The notes under the pieces are model-generated. The model had not been told where the DNA came from, made no database searches, and saw only the letters and a list, made by a program, of their open reading frames with translations. From Streptomyces sp. NBC_01314 (GTDB lineage: Bacteria > Actinomycetota > Actinomycetes > Streptomycetales > Streptomycetaceae): a stretch of 64,000 nucleotides of DNA. Of the stretch, positions 54,388 through 63,978 are shown one piece after another. The DNA lies in assembly GCF_041435215.1 (NCBI RefSeq), contig NZ_CP108394.1, positions 7,316,001-7,380,000 of the forward strand, written 5' to 3'. Position 1 is the stretch's first letter. Each line of letters starts with the position of its first letter. The position numbers and the translations under genes are program-made.

Positions 54388-54908
54388 ACCGGGCTTCGCA
54401 CGCGACGCCGGGCATTCTGCTGCGACCTGTTGTTGATCGACGCAGGGCGCTGGAAGAGCTTTGGCCAAGGCATTTAGCTCCGGTCGTTCACCACGGCCGG
54501 CTCGGCAGGAGGCTGGGCAGGTGCCGACCGCCGTCGCGGGTTGACCGACGCCGTTCGTTCGTTCGTTGCGGGGTGCTGAAGATCTCGCCGACCCACCCGG
54601 TCCATCCGTGGCACTGTTCGGTCACCGAATTGCGCGCGGTCGCGCCGGTGGCGCTACGCGATGTGCTCGGTCCCTGCCGACCGGTGGCGGAAGGCCGAGG
54701 CCCGCGGGACCTGGTGGATCTGGGGCACTGCGGCGGCAGTTCGGGTGCTCCCGGGCGCCTGAGGGCGCGACTGTGGCGCAGCGGGTTCCGGGTTCGGGGT
54801 ACCTGGGGTTCTCGGCCGATCAGCCGTACGGGGGAACCGCCAGGTGTGCGGGCCCGGCTCGGGGGGATCTGGCGGGAGTCCGACGCGGGGCCGCGGCAGC
54901 CGGCCGCC
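54388..54908. other. non-coding or decayed DNA before the IS remnant
   Basis: About 520 bp. Short open frames on both strands show no family features. It borders an inactive IS element and may be a decayed gene. Confidence 0.4.
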
Positions 54909-55886
54909 GGTCGTGTCCCTTCTTGTGGTGTAGCCGATCATTCGGCGGTCGTGTTGGTGGTGTTGGGTAGCGCGGGGGCGCTTTCGGGGCGCTCGGAGGG
55001 GTAGAGCCGGTCCATGCTTCCCTCGGGCAGGTAGCGGCGGGGGGAAGGCGATCCATTCGTCGTGCAGTTCGAAGAGCACGGCGGTGACCAGCCGCAGGAG
55101 CGCGTCGTCGTTGGGGAAGACCTGGACGACGTCGGTGCGGCGCTTGACCTCGCGGTTGATCCGCTCCAGCGGGTTGGTGGACTGGATGGCGATCACCACG
55201 GCGCGGGACACGATCTGGTGCTCGACCCTCGCCTTGCAGCAGGTCGCGTCCAGATAGACGTACGGGAAGCGGACGTGGTCCAGGGGCCGGGCACGGAACG
55301 CGGTCAGCTGGCCGTCCAGGTCCTGGCAGATCCGCGAGACCTCACTCTTGGATATCCCGGTCTCCGCGTCGAGGGCCTTGACCAGGTCGTCGACCGACCG
55401 CGTGGACACGCCGTGGACATAGGCCTCCATGATGACCGCGTACAGGGCCTGGTCGATGCGGCGGCGTCAGCAGCGCGGGGAAGAAGCTCCCCGACCGCAG
55501 CTTGGGGATCGCGAGGTCCAGGTCGCCGGCCTGGGTGCTGAGCGTCTTGTCGCGATGGCCGTTGCGAAGCGCGGTGCGCGTGTAGGTGTGCTCGTTCCAT
55601 TCCGCGCCGATCCGGGCCGTGGCCTCGGCCTCGATCAGCTCCTGGAGCATCCGCTCAGCCACACTGCGGACGAGTTCGAGCCCGTCCGACGAACGTAGTG
55701 ACTCAAGCAGCCGGAGTAAGTCATGCTGAGACAGGGCCATCCTGCACCTCCCGCGTTGAACTGCCCGTTCACTACGGAGAGTTGCACGATGGCCCACCTT
55801 GCAGGCAGGGAGCGAAAGCCCATCGGCACACGCCCCCGGCGCACTCCCTAACCGTGATCGGCTACACCACGACGAGGGACGCCATC
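54909..55886 (-). mobile_element. degenerate IS256-family insertion sequence
   Basis: Imperfect terminal inverted repeats of 32 bp bound the element (54909-54940 and 55855-55886). Both share TGATCGGCTACACCAC inside and GGGAC further out, with about 6 mismatches. The enclosed transposase is interrupted and internally deleted. At 978 bp, it is clearly shorter than a complete IS256-type element (about 1.3-1.4 kb). Confidence 0.8.
54938..55740 (-). pseudogene. IS256-family transposase, frameshifted and deleted
   Basis: From ATG 55740 the reading MALSQHDLLRLLESLRSS...RSVAERMLQELIEAEATARIG matches an IS256 transposase N-terminus up to KLRSGSFFPALL. A frameshift near 55460 moves the reading to [23 protein letters not shown]...DATCCKARV. 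An in-frame deletion of about 130 residues joins SRAVVIAI to [21 protein letters not shown] second frameshift near 55040 precedes [17 protein letters not shown] and a stop at 54938. Most of the DDE core is gone; it cannot transpose. Confidence 0.88.
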
Positions 55887-55887
55887 C

Positions 55888-56259
55888 CTGATCGCCCGGC
55901 ATCCGCTCACGGTGGCGCAGGCACGGCACTGGCTGCCCGACTACGAGGACAGCTTCGCCGAATCGGATACCAGCACGGCCCGGTTCCAGGACGACTTGGA
56001 CGACCTGCTCGGGGCGTTGCCCTTCCGGCTGCCCAGCGAGGCGGAGTGGGAGTATGCGGCCCGAGCAGGTACGACCACTCTGACCTTCCGCGGAGACGGG
56101 AGGCCGGACGAGGACCAGGTGCTCGACGACTTCGCCGACGAGGAGCGCACGGCCGCGGCTGAGAACGCCTTCGGGCTGGCGGCGATGGGGTCGGCGAACG
56201 AGATCTGCGCCGACGTGTGGTTCCCAAAAAAGCCTTTCCAGCGGGAGTCGGAGACTTGA
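55888..56259 (+). pseudogene. fragment of a formylglycine-generating enzyme (SUMF1/FGE domain)
   Basis: The frame contains [21 protein letters not shown], then [19 protein letters not shown], both characteristic of FGE-sulfatase domains. Upstream, [19 protein letters not shown] also fits the family, but the N-terminus is cut off by the IS right end at 55886. The C-terminal catalytic part, with the active-site cysteines, is lost after CADVW, where the sequence turns to unrelated codons and stops. It is a remnant with both ends missing. Confidence 0.72.
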
Positions 56260-56488
56260 GCTCCCGGCAGCCGGGACATGGAACCCGGTCACCCGGCATA
56301 CGTTCGATGGTGTCGTTGCGGGGACTGGCGGTCACTTCACGGTGGTGTTGCTGTTGGCCATGACGGCGGGTGCGTCGATCGACCAGGAGTGCGTGTGCCT
56401 CGCTGTATCCCCACTGGCCTCAGTCACGCTGCCGACGGCGTCCTCCAGGGGTACCCGTCCATTCGCGGAACCGTATGCGGTGTGTTCG

Positions 56489-56914
56489 ATGTCGTGTCAT
56501 GCCGTGGACATAGCCAAGCCGAGACCCGACTCATGCCTCCCCTGGGTAGCCTCCGCGCTGTTCGGAGCTGCTATCGGCTGCGGCGCCTGGTCTCTGACCG
56601 TTTGGGCGCGCGCGTACTGTGACGCGGGCTACGACGCCGGCGGACGCTTCGAACTCAACTTCCTGCTTCCTCTCGTAGTGGGAGCCGAAGCGCTCGTCGG
56701 GCTTGTGGCGTGGGCCATCGGTCGACGCCTGGTGCTCCGCCCGCGGACGGTGGTTCGGGTCTCGCTGTCGACGTTGCTGGTGGTTGTTGCGACGGTGGGG
56801 CTGGCGTGGTGGCTCTTCGCGAGCCGAGGGACGCTGGACGGTTATCCAGGCGACTCTGGCCTCTGCCCTGCGAGCAACGTCCCTCCACAGTGGCCTGGCT
56901 GGATTCCTGCTTGA
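56489..56914 (+). CDS. small membrane protein, unknown
   Basis: About 141 residues if it starts at ATG 56489; GTG 56504 is also possible and neither has a convincing ribosome site. Three hydrophobic segments: CLPWVASALFGAAIGCGAWSL, LLPLVVGAEALVGLVAWAIG and VSLSTLLVVVATVGLAWWLF. It ends in PPQWPGWIPA, typical of a group of uncharacterised Streptomyces membrane proteins. The gene lies between an FGE remnant and a tRNA gene, so part of its N-terminus may have been altered. Confidence 0.55.
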   Translation: MSCHAVDIAKPRPDSCLPWVASALFGAAIGCGAWSLTVWARAYCDAGYDAGGRFELNFLLPLVVGAEALVGLVAWAIGRRLVLRPRTVVRVSLSTLLVVVATVGLAWWLFASRGTLDGYPGDSGLCPASNVPPQWPGWIPA

Positions 56915-57039
56915 TCGGCCACAACTGGACTCCGGTGGCCTTGGCCTTCCCGGAACTGCCCGACGCAAGCTGAGGCTTCTCGCCGAGAATTTCGACACGT
57001 ATTCGACACGGCCACCCGCGAAAACCCGGTGACAGCCGG

Positions 57040-57088
57040 ACAGCCCCGGAGCCTGCCCCTTGATCGTCGGGGGAGTGTCCGGGGCTGT
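57040..57088. terminator. strong hairpin between membrane protein gene and tRNA
   Basis: ACAGCCCCGGA and TCCGGGGCTGT make a perfect 11-bp stem; inner CCTGCCCC/GGGG can extend it. It can end transcription from both sides. Confidence 0.65.
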
Positions 57089-57151
57089 GGCGTGTGAGTG
57101 AAACTTGCTCTGACCAGCAAAAAGGCCCTCCCGAAGGAGAGCTGAGACTTG

Positions 57152-57224
57152 CGCCCCCGGCAGGACTCGAACCTGCGGCCAAGCGCTTAGAAGGCGCCTG
57201 CTCTATCCACTGAGCTACGGGGGC
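57152..57224 (-). tRNA. tRNA-Arg (anticodon TCT)
   Basis: A full cloverleaf reads on the minus strand: acceptor GCCCCCG/CGGGGGC, D arm GCTC/GAGC, anticodon stem GGCGC/GCGCT with loop CTTCTAA, T arm GCAGG-TTCGAGT-CCTGC. Anticodon TCT reads AGA. Discriminator G; the CCA end is not encoded, as usual in Streptomyces. Confidence 0.95.
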
Positions 57225-57534
57225 CGGGTGTGGTGGCCTCTGTCGTGGTGCCCGGGTGTGGGCTGATCCGTGACGTTGCCGGGGACAAGGATAGGGCTCC
57301 CGAGTCCTTGTCCCTATTGCTTCGCCTCCGTGGCTCAATGTGGAGGTTCGGTGAAGCGGTCCTGATAATCGCAGGCAGGTACGAATCGTGCACCTCTTTT
57401 GAGGCCTCGGGCCTCGGGTGTTGTGCACTCGTTATGCCTGCGCCCCTCTCGTCCCCTCCGTCCCGTGTGTTCTGTCGGCGCGCAGACGTACTTATATGCT
57501 TCAGAATGTCCATAAAGTTGGGCATTCTTCGCAT
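57225..57534. other. promoter region of tRNA-Arg and dynamin operon
   Basis: About 310 bp with no gene recognised. An AT-richer block at 57490-57530, including CTTATATGCTTCAGAATG, lies just before the dynamin start and is the likeliest promoter zone. Confidence 0.45.
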
Positions 57535-59166
57535 GTGGTGACCTTGGACGTACGGCCCCAGCTGCTCGACGCGCTCTCCGCCCTGCGCGACCGTGTCGCC
57601 GCCGCGCGCTTCCCGCTGCCCCTGGCAGGAGCCCCGCGTGCGCGTGCCGACCGCGACGAACTACTCGCGCAACTTGACGACTACTTGGTGCCCCGGTTGC
57701 AGCAACCCGAAGCGCCGTTGCTCGCCGTTGTCGGGGGGTCGACCGGAGCCGGCAAGTCCACTCTCGTCAACTCCCTGGTGGGGCGGAAGGTCAGTGAGGC
57801 CGGCGTGCTGCGGCCCACGACCCGCACGCCCGTACTGATCTGCCATCCCGAGGACCATCACTGGTTCAGTGGCATGCGCGTGCTGCCCAACCTCACCCGC
57901 GCGTGGGTACCTCAGCAGGAGTCCGGTCAGGATCCGGCCGACGCGTCGTTCCCGCCGGGCAGGGACGGCGGCAAGGAGGGCGAGCGCATCCTGCGCATCG
58001 AGACCGCCGACAGCCTTCCACCCGGTCTCGCCCTCCTCGACGCGCCCGACGTCGACTCCCTGGACGCCGACAGCCGCGTACTCGCCGCCGAACTCATCTG
58101 CGCCGCCGACATCTGGGTGATGGTCACCACCGCCTCCCGCTACGCCGACGCCGTGCCGTGGCATCTGCTGCGGTCCGCGAAGGAACACCGGGCGACCCTG
58201 GTGACGGTGCTCGACCGGGTGCCCCACCAGATCGTGTCCGAGGTCTCCCGGCAGTACGGGGCGCTGCTGACCAAGGCCGGGCTCGGCGACGTGCCCCGGT
58301 TCACCGTGCCCGAGCTGCCCGAGTCGGCCTGGGGCGGCGGGCTGCTGCCGGGCACCGCCGTCGCACCGCTGCGGGCCTGGCTCGTCCAGCAGGCGACCGA
58401 TCCGGGTGCCCGGCACGAGGCCGCGGCCCGCACCGCGCACGGGGTTCTCGACTCGCTGCGGTCCCGGATGCCCGAGCTGGCGAGCGCGGCGGCCCAGCAG
58501 TACTCCGCCGCCCTACGGCTCACCGCGGCCGTCGACACGGCGTACGACAGCGAGCACGCGCGCGTGAAGGGGCGGCTGCAGTCGGGGGCCGTGCTCGCGG
58601 GTGACGCCCTCAAGCGGTGGCGCAGCTATCCGCTCGACTGCACCGCCGGCGAACTTGTCGACGCCCTCGTCGACAGCCTCGGCACCCTGCTGCAGTGCGC
58701 CGTCACCGCCGCCGACGAGCGGATCAGCGAGGCCTGGCGCCGCGAACCCGCCGCCGTGGCCGCAGGGCTGACGGAACGTGATGCCACGGGGGAGAGCGTC
58801 GAACACCGGATCGGAATGACCGTACGACGCTGGCGGCGCGTCCTGGAGGAGTACGCCGAGGAAGAGGTGCGCGCCCTCGACCGGAGCGTCGCGCCGGACG
58901 TGGAGGTGGTGGCCGCCCTGGGCGCCACGGCCCTGCTGGGCGGCCGGCGGGCCCGGTCCGCCGGGGAGGGGCTCGCCGAACGGATCGGGGCGCACGGCGC
59001 GCTGCGGCTGCGCGACCGGGGCGGACGGCTGCTCACCGAGTACCTCGACCGGGCCCTCGACACCGAGCGCGAACGACGTCTCGCTCCGCTCGACGCACTC
59101 GACGTACACCCCGAACCACAGGCCGAACTCATCGCCGCCCTGTCCGTACTGCAGAAGGAGAGGTGA
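57535..59166 (+). CDS. dynA: dynamin-like GTPase, first of pair
   Basis: 543 residues from GTG 57535; the start is uncertain (an ATG lies upstream in frame). P-loop [10 protein letters not shown] (Lys74), switch region [25 protein letters not shown] (G3, DxxD in place of DxxG) and TVLDRVP (G4) form a dynamin-type G domain. A long helical region ends with [22 protein letters not shown]. The tandem pair next to ssbB matches the DynA/DynB locus that stabilises FtsZ rings in sporulation septation in S. venezuelae; which member is A or B is my inference. Confidence 0.8.
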   Translation: MVTLDVRPQLLDALSALRDRVAAARFPLPLAGAPRARADRDELLAQLDDYLVPRLQQPEAPLLAVVGGSTGAGKSTLVNSLVGRKVSEAGVLRPTTRTPVLICHPEDHHWFSGMRVLPNLTRAWVPQQESGQDPADASFPPGRDGGKEGERILRIETADSLPPGLALLDAPDVDSLDADSRVLAAELICAADIWVMVTTASRYADAVPWHLLRSAKEHRATLVTVLDRVPHQIVSEVSRQYGALLTKAGLGDVPRFTVPELPESAWGGGLLPGTAVAPLRAWLVQQATDPGARHEAAARTAHGVLDSLRSRMPELASAAAQQYSAALRLTAAVDTAYDSEHARVKGRLQSGAVLAGDALKRWRSYPLDCTAGELVDALVDSLGTLLQCAVTAADERISEAWRREPAAVAAGLTERDATGESVEHRIGMTVRRWRRVLEEYAEEEVRALDRSVAPDVEVVAALGATALLGGRRARSAGEGLAERIGAHGALRLRDRGGRLLTEYLDRALDTERERRLAPLDALDVHPEPQAELIAALSVLQKER

Positions 59167-61250
59167 CCGCAGTGACCGCCGTCGCTGACCACACGGATCA
59201 GACCGGAGACGACGTCCCCGAGACGGGTGACGACAAAACGGGCGACAAGACGGGCGACAGGAAGGGTGACGAGAAGGTTGACGGGAAGCGTGGCGCTGGT
59301 GGGAGGGGCTTCTCCGTCCCCGTGGAGGCCACTGCTGAAGAAAGGCGCCCGAGGGACCCGGACGGGAGGCCGTACGGGAGCGCCGAGGGCCGGCGTTCTG
59401 AGCAGAGCGAGGCGCGGGACCGGGCCGCCGCTTCACCGGCCCGGCCGAGCGGCGAGCGGCGTTCCAAGGGCGAGAACGACGTCCACGCGCGCGTGCCCGA
59501 CCGTTCGGGCGGGGGGACGTCCGGTGATCCGTCCGCTCGTACGGAAGCCGGCGATCCGTGGGACGACGGGCTCATCGCCCGGCGGGTGATCGAGACCAGC
59601 GCCGCAGAGCGGGTTCCGGCCGCGGAGGCCAGGGCTTCGGCCGGGCAGGCGGTGACCCCGCTCGCGTACGACGGGCGCCTGAGGTCGCGGCTCGACGCGC
59701 TGCGGGAGCTGGTGGGGCTGTCCCGTACGAGACTGGACAGCACGACGTTGGCGGAGGCCGGACGGGTTCTGGACGAGGCCGCGGCGCGGCGCAAACTCTC
59801 GGGGCAGCACACGGTCGTCGCCATCGCGGGCGCCACCGGCAGCGGCAAGTCGACGCTGTTCAACGCGCTCGCGGGGGTGGCGATCTCGGAGACGGGCGTA
59901 CGCCGGCCCACCACGGCCGCGCCCATCGCGTGCAGCTGGAGCGACGGCGCGGCGAGTCTCATCGACCGGCTGGGCATTCCGGGACGGCTGCGTCGGCGGC
60001 CGTTGCAGAGCCCGGAGGCGGAGGCCCAGTTGCGCGGTCTCGTGCTGGTGGATCTGCCCGACCACGACTCGGCGGCCGTGCAGCACCGTGAGCAGGTCGA
60101 CCGGATCCTGGCGCTCGTGGACGCGGTCATCTGGGTCGTCGACCCGGAGAAGTACGCCGACGCCGTCCTCCACGAGCGCTATCTGCGGCCGCTGGCCGGT
60201 CACGCGGAGGTCATGTTCGTCGTCCTCAACCAGGTGGACCGGCTGCCCGGTGAGGCCGCCCACCAGGTCCTCGACGACCTGCGGCGACTGCTCGACGAGG
60301 ACGGGATCGCGTTGGGGGAGCACGGCGAACCGGGCGCCACCGTGCTCGCGCTGTCCGCGCTCACCGGAGACGGGGTGGGGGAACTGCGCGACGCGCTGGA
60401 GCAGTTCGTGGCCGAGCGGGGCGCGCCCGCCCGCCGGGTGCGCGCCGATCTGGACGCGGCGGCCGCGCGACTGTGGCCGGTGTACGCGAATCAGCGGCGC
60501 GCGGGGCTCAGCGAGCGGGCCCGGGACGAGTTCGCCGCGCGGCTCGCGGACGCCGTCGGCGCCACCGCCGCGGGCGAGGCCGCCGAACGCGTCTGGCTGC
60601 GCCACGCCAACCGCGCGTGCGGCACACCCTGGCTACGGCTGTGGCGGTGGTACCAGGACCGGAGCGAACCCCCTACGGGGCGGCTCGCCCTGGCGACGCC
60701 CGTGGACGAGGAGTCCACCGCCCGACAGCGCGTCGAACAGGCCGTGCGTACGTTGTCGGAGCGCGCCTCGACGGGGTTGCCCACGCCCTGGGCCCAGGCG
60801 GTGCGCGAGGCGGCTGTACGCGGCGCGCAGGAGCTGCCCGAGGCGCTGGACGAGTTGGCGATGCGGGTCGGGGCGCCTACGGGGCGGCCGCCGCGGCCGG
60901 GCTGGTGGCCCGCCGCGGTGCTCGCGCAGGCGGCCATGACCCTTCTCCAAGTAGTCGGTGGGCTGTGGCTGCTGGGGCAGATCATCGGCTTCATGGCACC
61001 GAATCTCGGAGTGCCGGTGCTGCTGATGGTGATCGGCATCGTCGGGGGCCCGGCCGTCGAGTGGGGCTGCCGCCTCGCCGCACGTGGTCCGGCGAGGCGG
61101 TACGGCTACGAGGCGGAACGGCGGCTGCGGGAGGCCGCCGCCGGGTGCGGCCGGGCGCGGGTACTGGATCCGGTGGCCGCCGAGCTGCTGCGGTACCGGG
61201 AGGTGCGGGAGCAGTACGGGCGGGTGCTGGGGGCGGCGCCGGTGGGGTGA
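59163..61250 (+). CDS. dynB: dynamin-like GTPase with two membrane helices, second of pair
   Basis: 695 residues. The GTG overlaps the upstream stop; GTG 59172 has better ribosome-site spacing. Residues 1-180 are a charged disordered extension ([18 protein letters not shown]). G domain: [14 protein letters not shown] (Lys229), [20 protein letters not shown] (G3) and VLNQVDRL (G4). Two adjacent helices near the C-terminus ([40 protein letters not shown]) anchor it in the membrane. Expected to partner the first dynamin at sporulation septa. Confidence 0.82.
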   Translation: MTAVTAVADHTDQTGDDVPETGDDKTGDKTGDRKGDEKVDGKRGAGGRGFSVPVEATAEERRPRDPDGRPYGSAEGRRSEQSEARDRAAASPARPSGERRSKGENDVHARVPDRSGGGTSGDPSARTEAGDPWDDGLIARRVIETSAAERVPAAEARASAGQAVTPLAYDGRLRSRLDALRELVGLSRTRLDSTTLAEAGRVLDEAAARRKLSGQHTVVAIAGATGSGKSTLFNALAGVAISETGVRRPTTAAPIACSWSDGAASLIDRLGIPGRLRRRPLQSPEAEAQLRGLVLVDLPDHDSAAVQHREQVDRILALVDAVIWVVDPEKYADAVLHERYLRPLAGHAEVMFVVLNQVDRLPGEAAHQVLDDLRRLLDEDGIALGEHGEPGATVLALSALTGDGVGELRDALEQFVAERGAPARRVRADLDAAAARLWPVYANQRRAGLSERARDEFAARLADAVGATAAGEAAERVWLRHANRACGTPWLRLWRWYQDRSEPPTGRLALATPVDEESTARQRVEQAVRTLSERASTGLPTPWAQAVREAAVRGAQELPEALDELAMRVGAPTGRPPRPGWWPAAVLAQAAMTLLQVVGGLWLLGQIIGFMAPNLGVPVLLMVIGIVGGPAVEWGCRLAARGPARRYGYEAERRLREAAAGCGRARVLDPVAAELLRYREVREQYGRVLGAAPVG

Positions 61251-61312
61251 GGTGGGGTGAGCGCGGTGGCGGGTGGGGTGAGCGCGGTGGCGGGTGGGGT
61301 GAGACGCGACAC
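61241..61312 (+). repeat. minisatellite at the dynB stop codon
   Basis: GGTGGGGTGA occurs at 61241 and 61251; from 61251 the 21-bp unit GGTGGGGTGAGCGCGGTGGC(G) is repeated exactly at 61272, with a third partial copy at 61293. The dynB TGA is inside the first copy, so several TGA triplets follow in phase-shifted copies. Confidence 0.85.
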
Positions 61313-61316
61313 CGGT

Positions 61317-61336
61317 GGGGTGTCGCGCGACACCCC
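61317..61336. promoter_or_regulatory. 20-bp perfect palindrome between dynB and ssbB
   Basis: GGGGTGTCGCGCGACACCCC is fully self-complementary. Its left half can instead pair with CGCGACACC just upstream (61305-61313), giving two exclusive hairpins. It may be an operator or a terminator/attenuator between dynB and ssbB. Confidence 0.55.
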
Positions 61337-61610
61337 GGCGGGCGGCGGGCGGTGGCGGAGGCTTGCGAGGCGTCGCCTCCGGGGTGAGAGGCGGCTCTCG
61401 CGCGGGTGGTTCACCCCATCGGGTGACGGAGTTGTCCACAACCGGCGGGTAGCGCACAGGGCTCAGCGGGCTCGGCCCGACGGCGGCAGTCTGAACACGC
61501 GGCGATCACAGCACCGCCGCACGACAGACGCAGCAGCCGTACGGGACGGGCCCGTACGCGTGTCCGGCCGGCGCCGGCGTCGGTGCCGGCGTGCAGGAGG
61601 GGTTGGCGAG
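61337..61610. other. leader region of ssbB
   Basis: About 270 bp with no gene. Probably holds an ssbB promoter; no boxes could be assigned. GGAGGGG lies before the ATG. Confidence 0.4.
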
Positions 61611-62090
61611 ATGAACGAGACAATGGTGTGCGTGGTGGGGAACGTGGCGACCCAGCCGGTCTGCCGGGAGTTGTCGACGGGTGCGTCGGCCCGGTTCAGG
61701 CTGGCGGTGACCTCGCGGTACTGGAACCGGGAGAAGAACGAGTGGGCCGACGGGCACACCAACTTCTTCACGGTGTGGGCGCGGCGCACACTCGCCGCGA
61801 ACGTGGCGTCGTCCGTGGCCCTGGGTGATCCGGTGGTGGTGCAGGGGCGGTTGAAGGTGCGCACCGAACAGCGGGACGGGCAGAGCTGGGCCTCGGCGGA
61901 CGTCGACGCGGTCACCATCGGCCACGATCTGTCGCGGGGCACGTCGGCGTTCCGGCGGACGCCCAGGGGAGAGACGTCGGCTCCGGCTCAGTCCCCGTCC
62001 CAGCCGGAGCCGAACTGGGAGACACCGCCGCCCGGAAGCCGGCTCGACCCGGTGGCCGAACTCCGGCCGGAGCCAGTGGGGGTGACGTGA
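61611..62090 (+). CDS. ssbB: single-stranded DNA-binding protein, SsbB type
   Basis: 159 residues. OB fold: MVCVVGNVATQPVCRELSTGASARFRLAVTSRYWNREKNEWADGHTNFFTVWARRTLAANVASSV...VVVQGRLKVRTEQRDG. The C-terminal 45 residues are Pro/Ser-rich and end ELRPEPVGVT, without the acidic DDDIPF-like tip used by replicative SSB to recruit partners. That is characteristic of the second Streptomyces SSB, linked to chromosome segregation in sporulation. Lies after the dynamin pair. Confidence 0.88.
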   Translation: MNETMVCVVGNVATQPVCRELSTGASARFRLAVTSRYWNREKNEWADGHTNFFTVWARRTLAANVASSVALGDPVVVQGRLKVRTEQRDGQSWASADVDAVTIGHDLSRGTSAFRRTPRGETSAPAQSPSQPEPNWETPPPGSRLDPVAELRPEPVGVT

Positions 62091-62357
62091 CCTCAGCCTG
62101 CGGTTCCGGTCGTGCCGGCATATCGGCGAATGCGTTGTGAAGAGTCCGTGCGTGAGTCTGATCGATTTGTCGATAAGAACTGTTCATGAGCTGTGCAAGC
62201 GATAACGATTCCGATTCGGATCGGTTGTCCGGCGATACGACTGGGAAGAGTGGTGCGCCGCATCCCTAGGATGCCGGGCATAGCTCGCGGGGCTTCTGAT
62301 TCTGCTGGCGGGACCACAACCCCCCACGTCAACGGGTCCTGCTCGAAGGGAAATTCT

Positions 62358-63791
62358 GTGGTTTCTTCGTTCTCGGCGTCGCTCTCCGGGTGGTCCGGGT
62401 GGGCCGCGCGCAGGCGAGTGGCGGCCCGCGTCGCCGCACTGTCACTCGCCTCCGGGCTCGCCGTCGCGGGTGCGATCGTCACCGCGGGCCCGGCCGTCGC
62501 CGACGAGACGGCGCAGAGCTCGGGCGGAGCGACCGCGACCATAGGCGGCCTCAAGACGTACGGGACGGCCGTGCTCCGGACCGACGACGGCCAGGAACAG
62601 CAGCTTCCCGCAGGGCTGTTCGAGATGTTTGTCGACGGCGGCGGCACTCTGCAGACCTACTGCGTCGACATCCAGAACCCGACGCAGAAGGACGCCAAGT
62701 ACCAGGAGACCCCCTGGAGCGGCACCTCACTGGGCGCCAACAAGGAAACGGGCAAGATCCGCTGGATCCTGCAGAACTCCTACCCGCAGGTGAACGACCT
62801 CGCGGCGCTCGCCGGAAAGGCCGGGGCCAAGGGGCTCACCGAGGAGGACGCCGCGACCGGAACGCAGGTGGCGATCTGGCGGTACTCGGACGGGGCCGAG
62901 GTGACGGCCCTGGACCCGGAGGCCGAGAAGCTCGCGGACTACCTGGAGAAGAGCGCGCGGAACCTGGCGGAACCGGCCGCCTCCCTGACGCTCGACCCGC
63001 CGGCGGTCTCCGGCCTGCCGGGCGAGCGGCTCGGCCCGGTCACGGTCCACACCAACGCGGACGGCGTGACCGTGACCCCGCCCTCGGACGGGACGGCGGA
63101 CGGCGTGCGGGTCGTCGACGCGGACGGCGAGGCCGTGACCTCGGCCGGTGACGGCAGCGAGCTGTACTTCGAGGTACCCGAGAAGACCGCGGACGGCTCG
63201 GCCGAGCTGACCGTGCAGGCCTCGACGACCGTGCCGGTCGGCCGTGCCTTCGCCTCCGAGACCCGCAGCCAGACCCAGATCCTCGCGGGCTCCAGCGAGT
63301 CCACGGTCTCCGCGACGGCGACCGCGCACTGGGCCGAGAAGGGTGCGATACCCGCACTGTCCGCCGAGAAGAGCTGCGCCGAGGGCGGCCTGGACATCAC
63401 GGCCGCCAACCAGGGCGACAAGCCCTTCACGTTCGAGCTGATGGGGATCACGTACACCATTGACACGGGTGAGACCCGCACGGTGACGATCCCGCTCCAG
63501 GAGGACCAGGCGTACGACTTCACGATCGAGGGGCCGAACGGCTTCGCGAAGCAGTTCCGGGGCGTACTCGACTGCCGGACGGAGACCGCGGCGAGTGCCG
63601 ACGGGGACTCGGCCCAGACGCTGAGCGAGCCGAGCCCGGCGACGGTGGGCGGTGGAACGGCCACCGACATCGGCACCGACCTCGCCGAGACCGGCAGCTC
63701 CGGCGCCACCCCGGTGATCGGGGGCATCGCCATCGGGCTGGTTGTGATCGGCGGCGCGGTGATGGTCCTCCTCCGCAAGCGGAATTCGTGA
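62358..63791 (+). CDS. thioester (TQxA) domain surface protein with LAETG sorting signal
   Basis: 477 residues from GTG 62358 (GAAGGGA upstream). Signal peptide (about 15-50, ending PAVADE). The thioester domain has QTYCVDIQNP (Cys102) and GTQVAIWRYSDG (Gln170), which would form an internal Cys-Gln thioester able to bind targets covalently. Ig-like beta domains fill 210-420. Sorting signal LAETG (442-446), hydrophobic helix and RKRNS tail fit class E sortase substrates of Streptomyces. It is likely a cell-wall adhesin. Confidence 0.88.
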   Translation: MVSSFSASLSGWSGWAARRRVAARVAALSLASGLAVAGAIVTAGPAVADETAQSSGGATATIGGLKTYGTAVLRTDDGQEQQLPAGLFEMFVDGGGTLQTYCVDIQNPTQKDAKYQETPWSGTSLGANKETGKIRWILQNSYPQVNDLAALAGKAGAKGLTEEDAATGTQVAIWRYSDGAEVTALDPEAEKLADYLEKSARNLAEPAASLTLDPPAVSGLPGERLGPVTVHTNADGVTVTPPSDGTADGVRVVDADGEAVTSAGDGSELYFEVPEKTADGSAELTVQASTTVPVGRAFASETRSQTQILAGSSESTVSATATAHWAEKGAIPALSAEKSCAEGGLDITAANQGDKPFTFELMGITYTIDTGETRTVTIPLQEDQAYDFTIEGPNGFAKQFRGVLDCRTETAASADGDSAQTLSEPSPATVGGGTATDIGTDLAETGSSGATPVIGGIAIGLVVIGGAVMVLLRKRNS

Positions 63792-63804
63792 AGAGGGATC
63801 CGCT

Positions 63805-63840
63805 GAGAGAGCCGAGAGAACCGAGAGAGCCGAGAGAACC
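63805..63840 (+). repeat. two exact copies of an 18-bp purine-rich unit
   Basis: GAGAGAGCCGAGAGAACC occurs at 63805-63822 and 63823-63840, just after the TQxA gene. Non-coding. Confidence 0.85.
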
Positions 63841-63933
63841 GCGAAGGTCCGCGGAGGGACCTCGAAGTGGATCCGTGAGAGAAAACGCTCCTTGGTAACT
63901 CAACAGTGAGTGACCGCGTGGTGACACGCGCAT

Positions 63934-63978
63934 GCGACGCGGCCCCGGTACGCCCTCGAGGCGCCGGGGCCGCGTCGC
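63934..63978 (+). terminator. strong terminator after the TQxA gene
   Basis: GCGACGCGGCCCCGG pairs perfectly with CCGGGGCCGCGTCGC (15 bp) around a 15-nt loop. Confidence 0.8.

Noticed and set aside
54566..54970. plus-strand open frame before the IS element
   Set aside because: It overlaps the IS terminal repeat, lacks a ribosome site and has no family match by eye.
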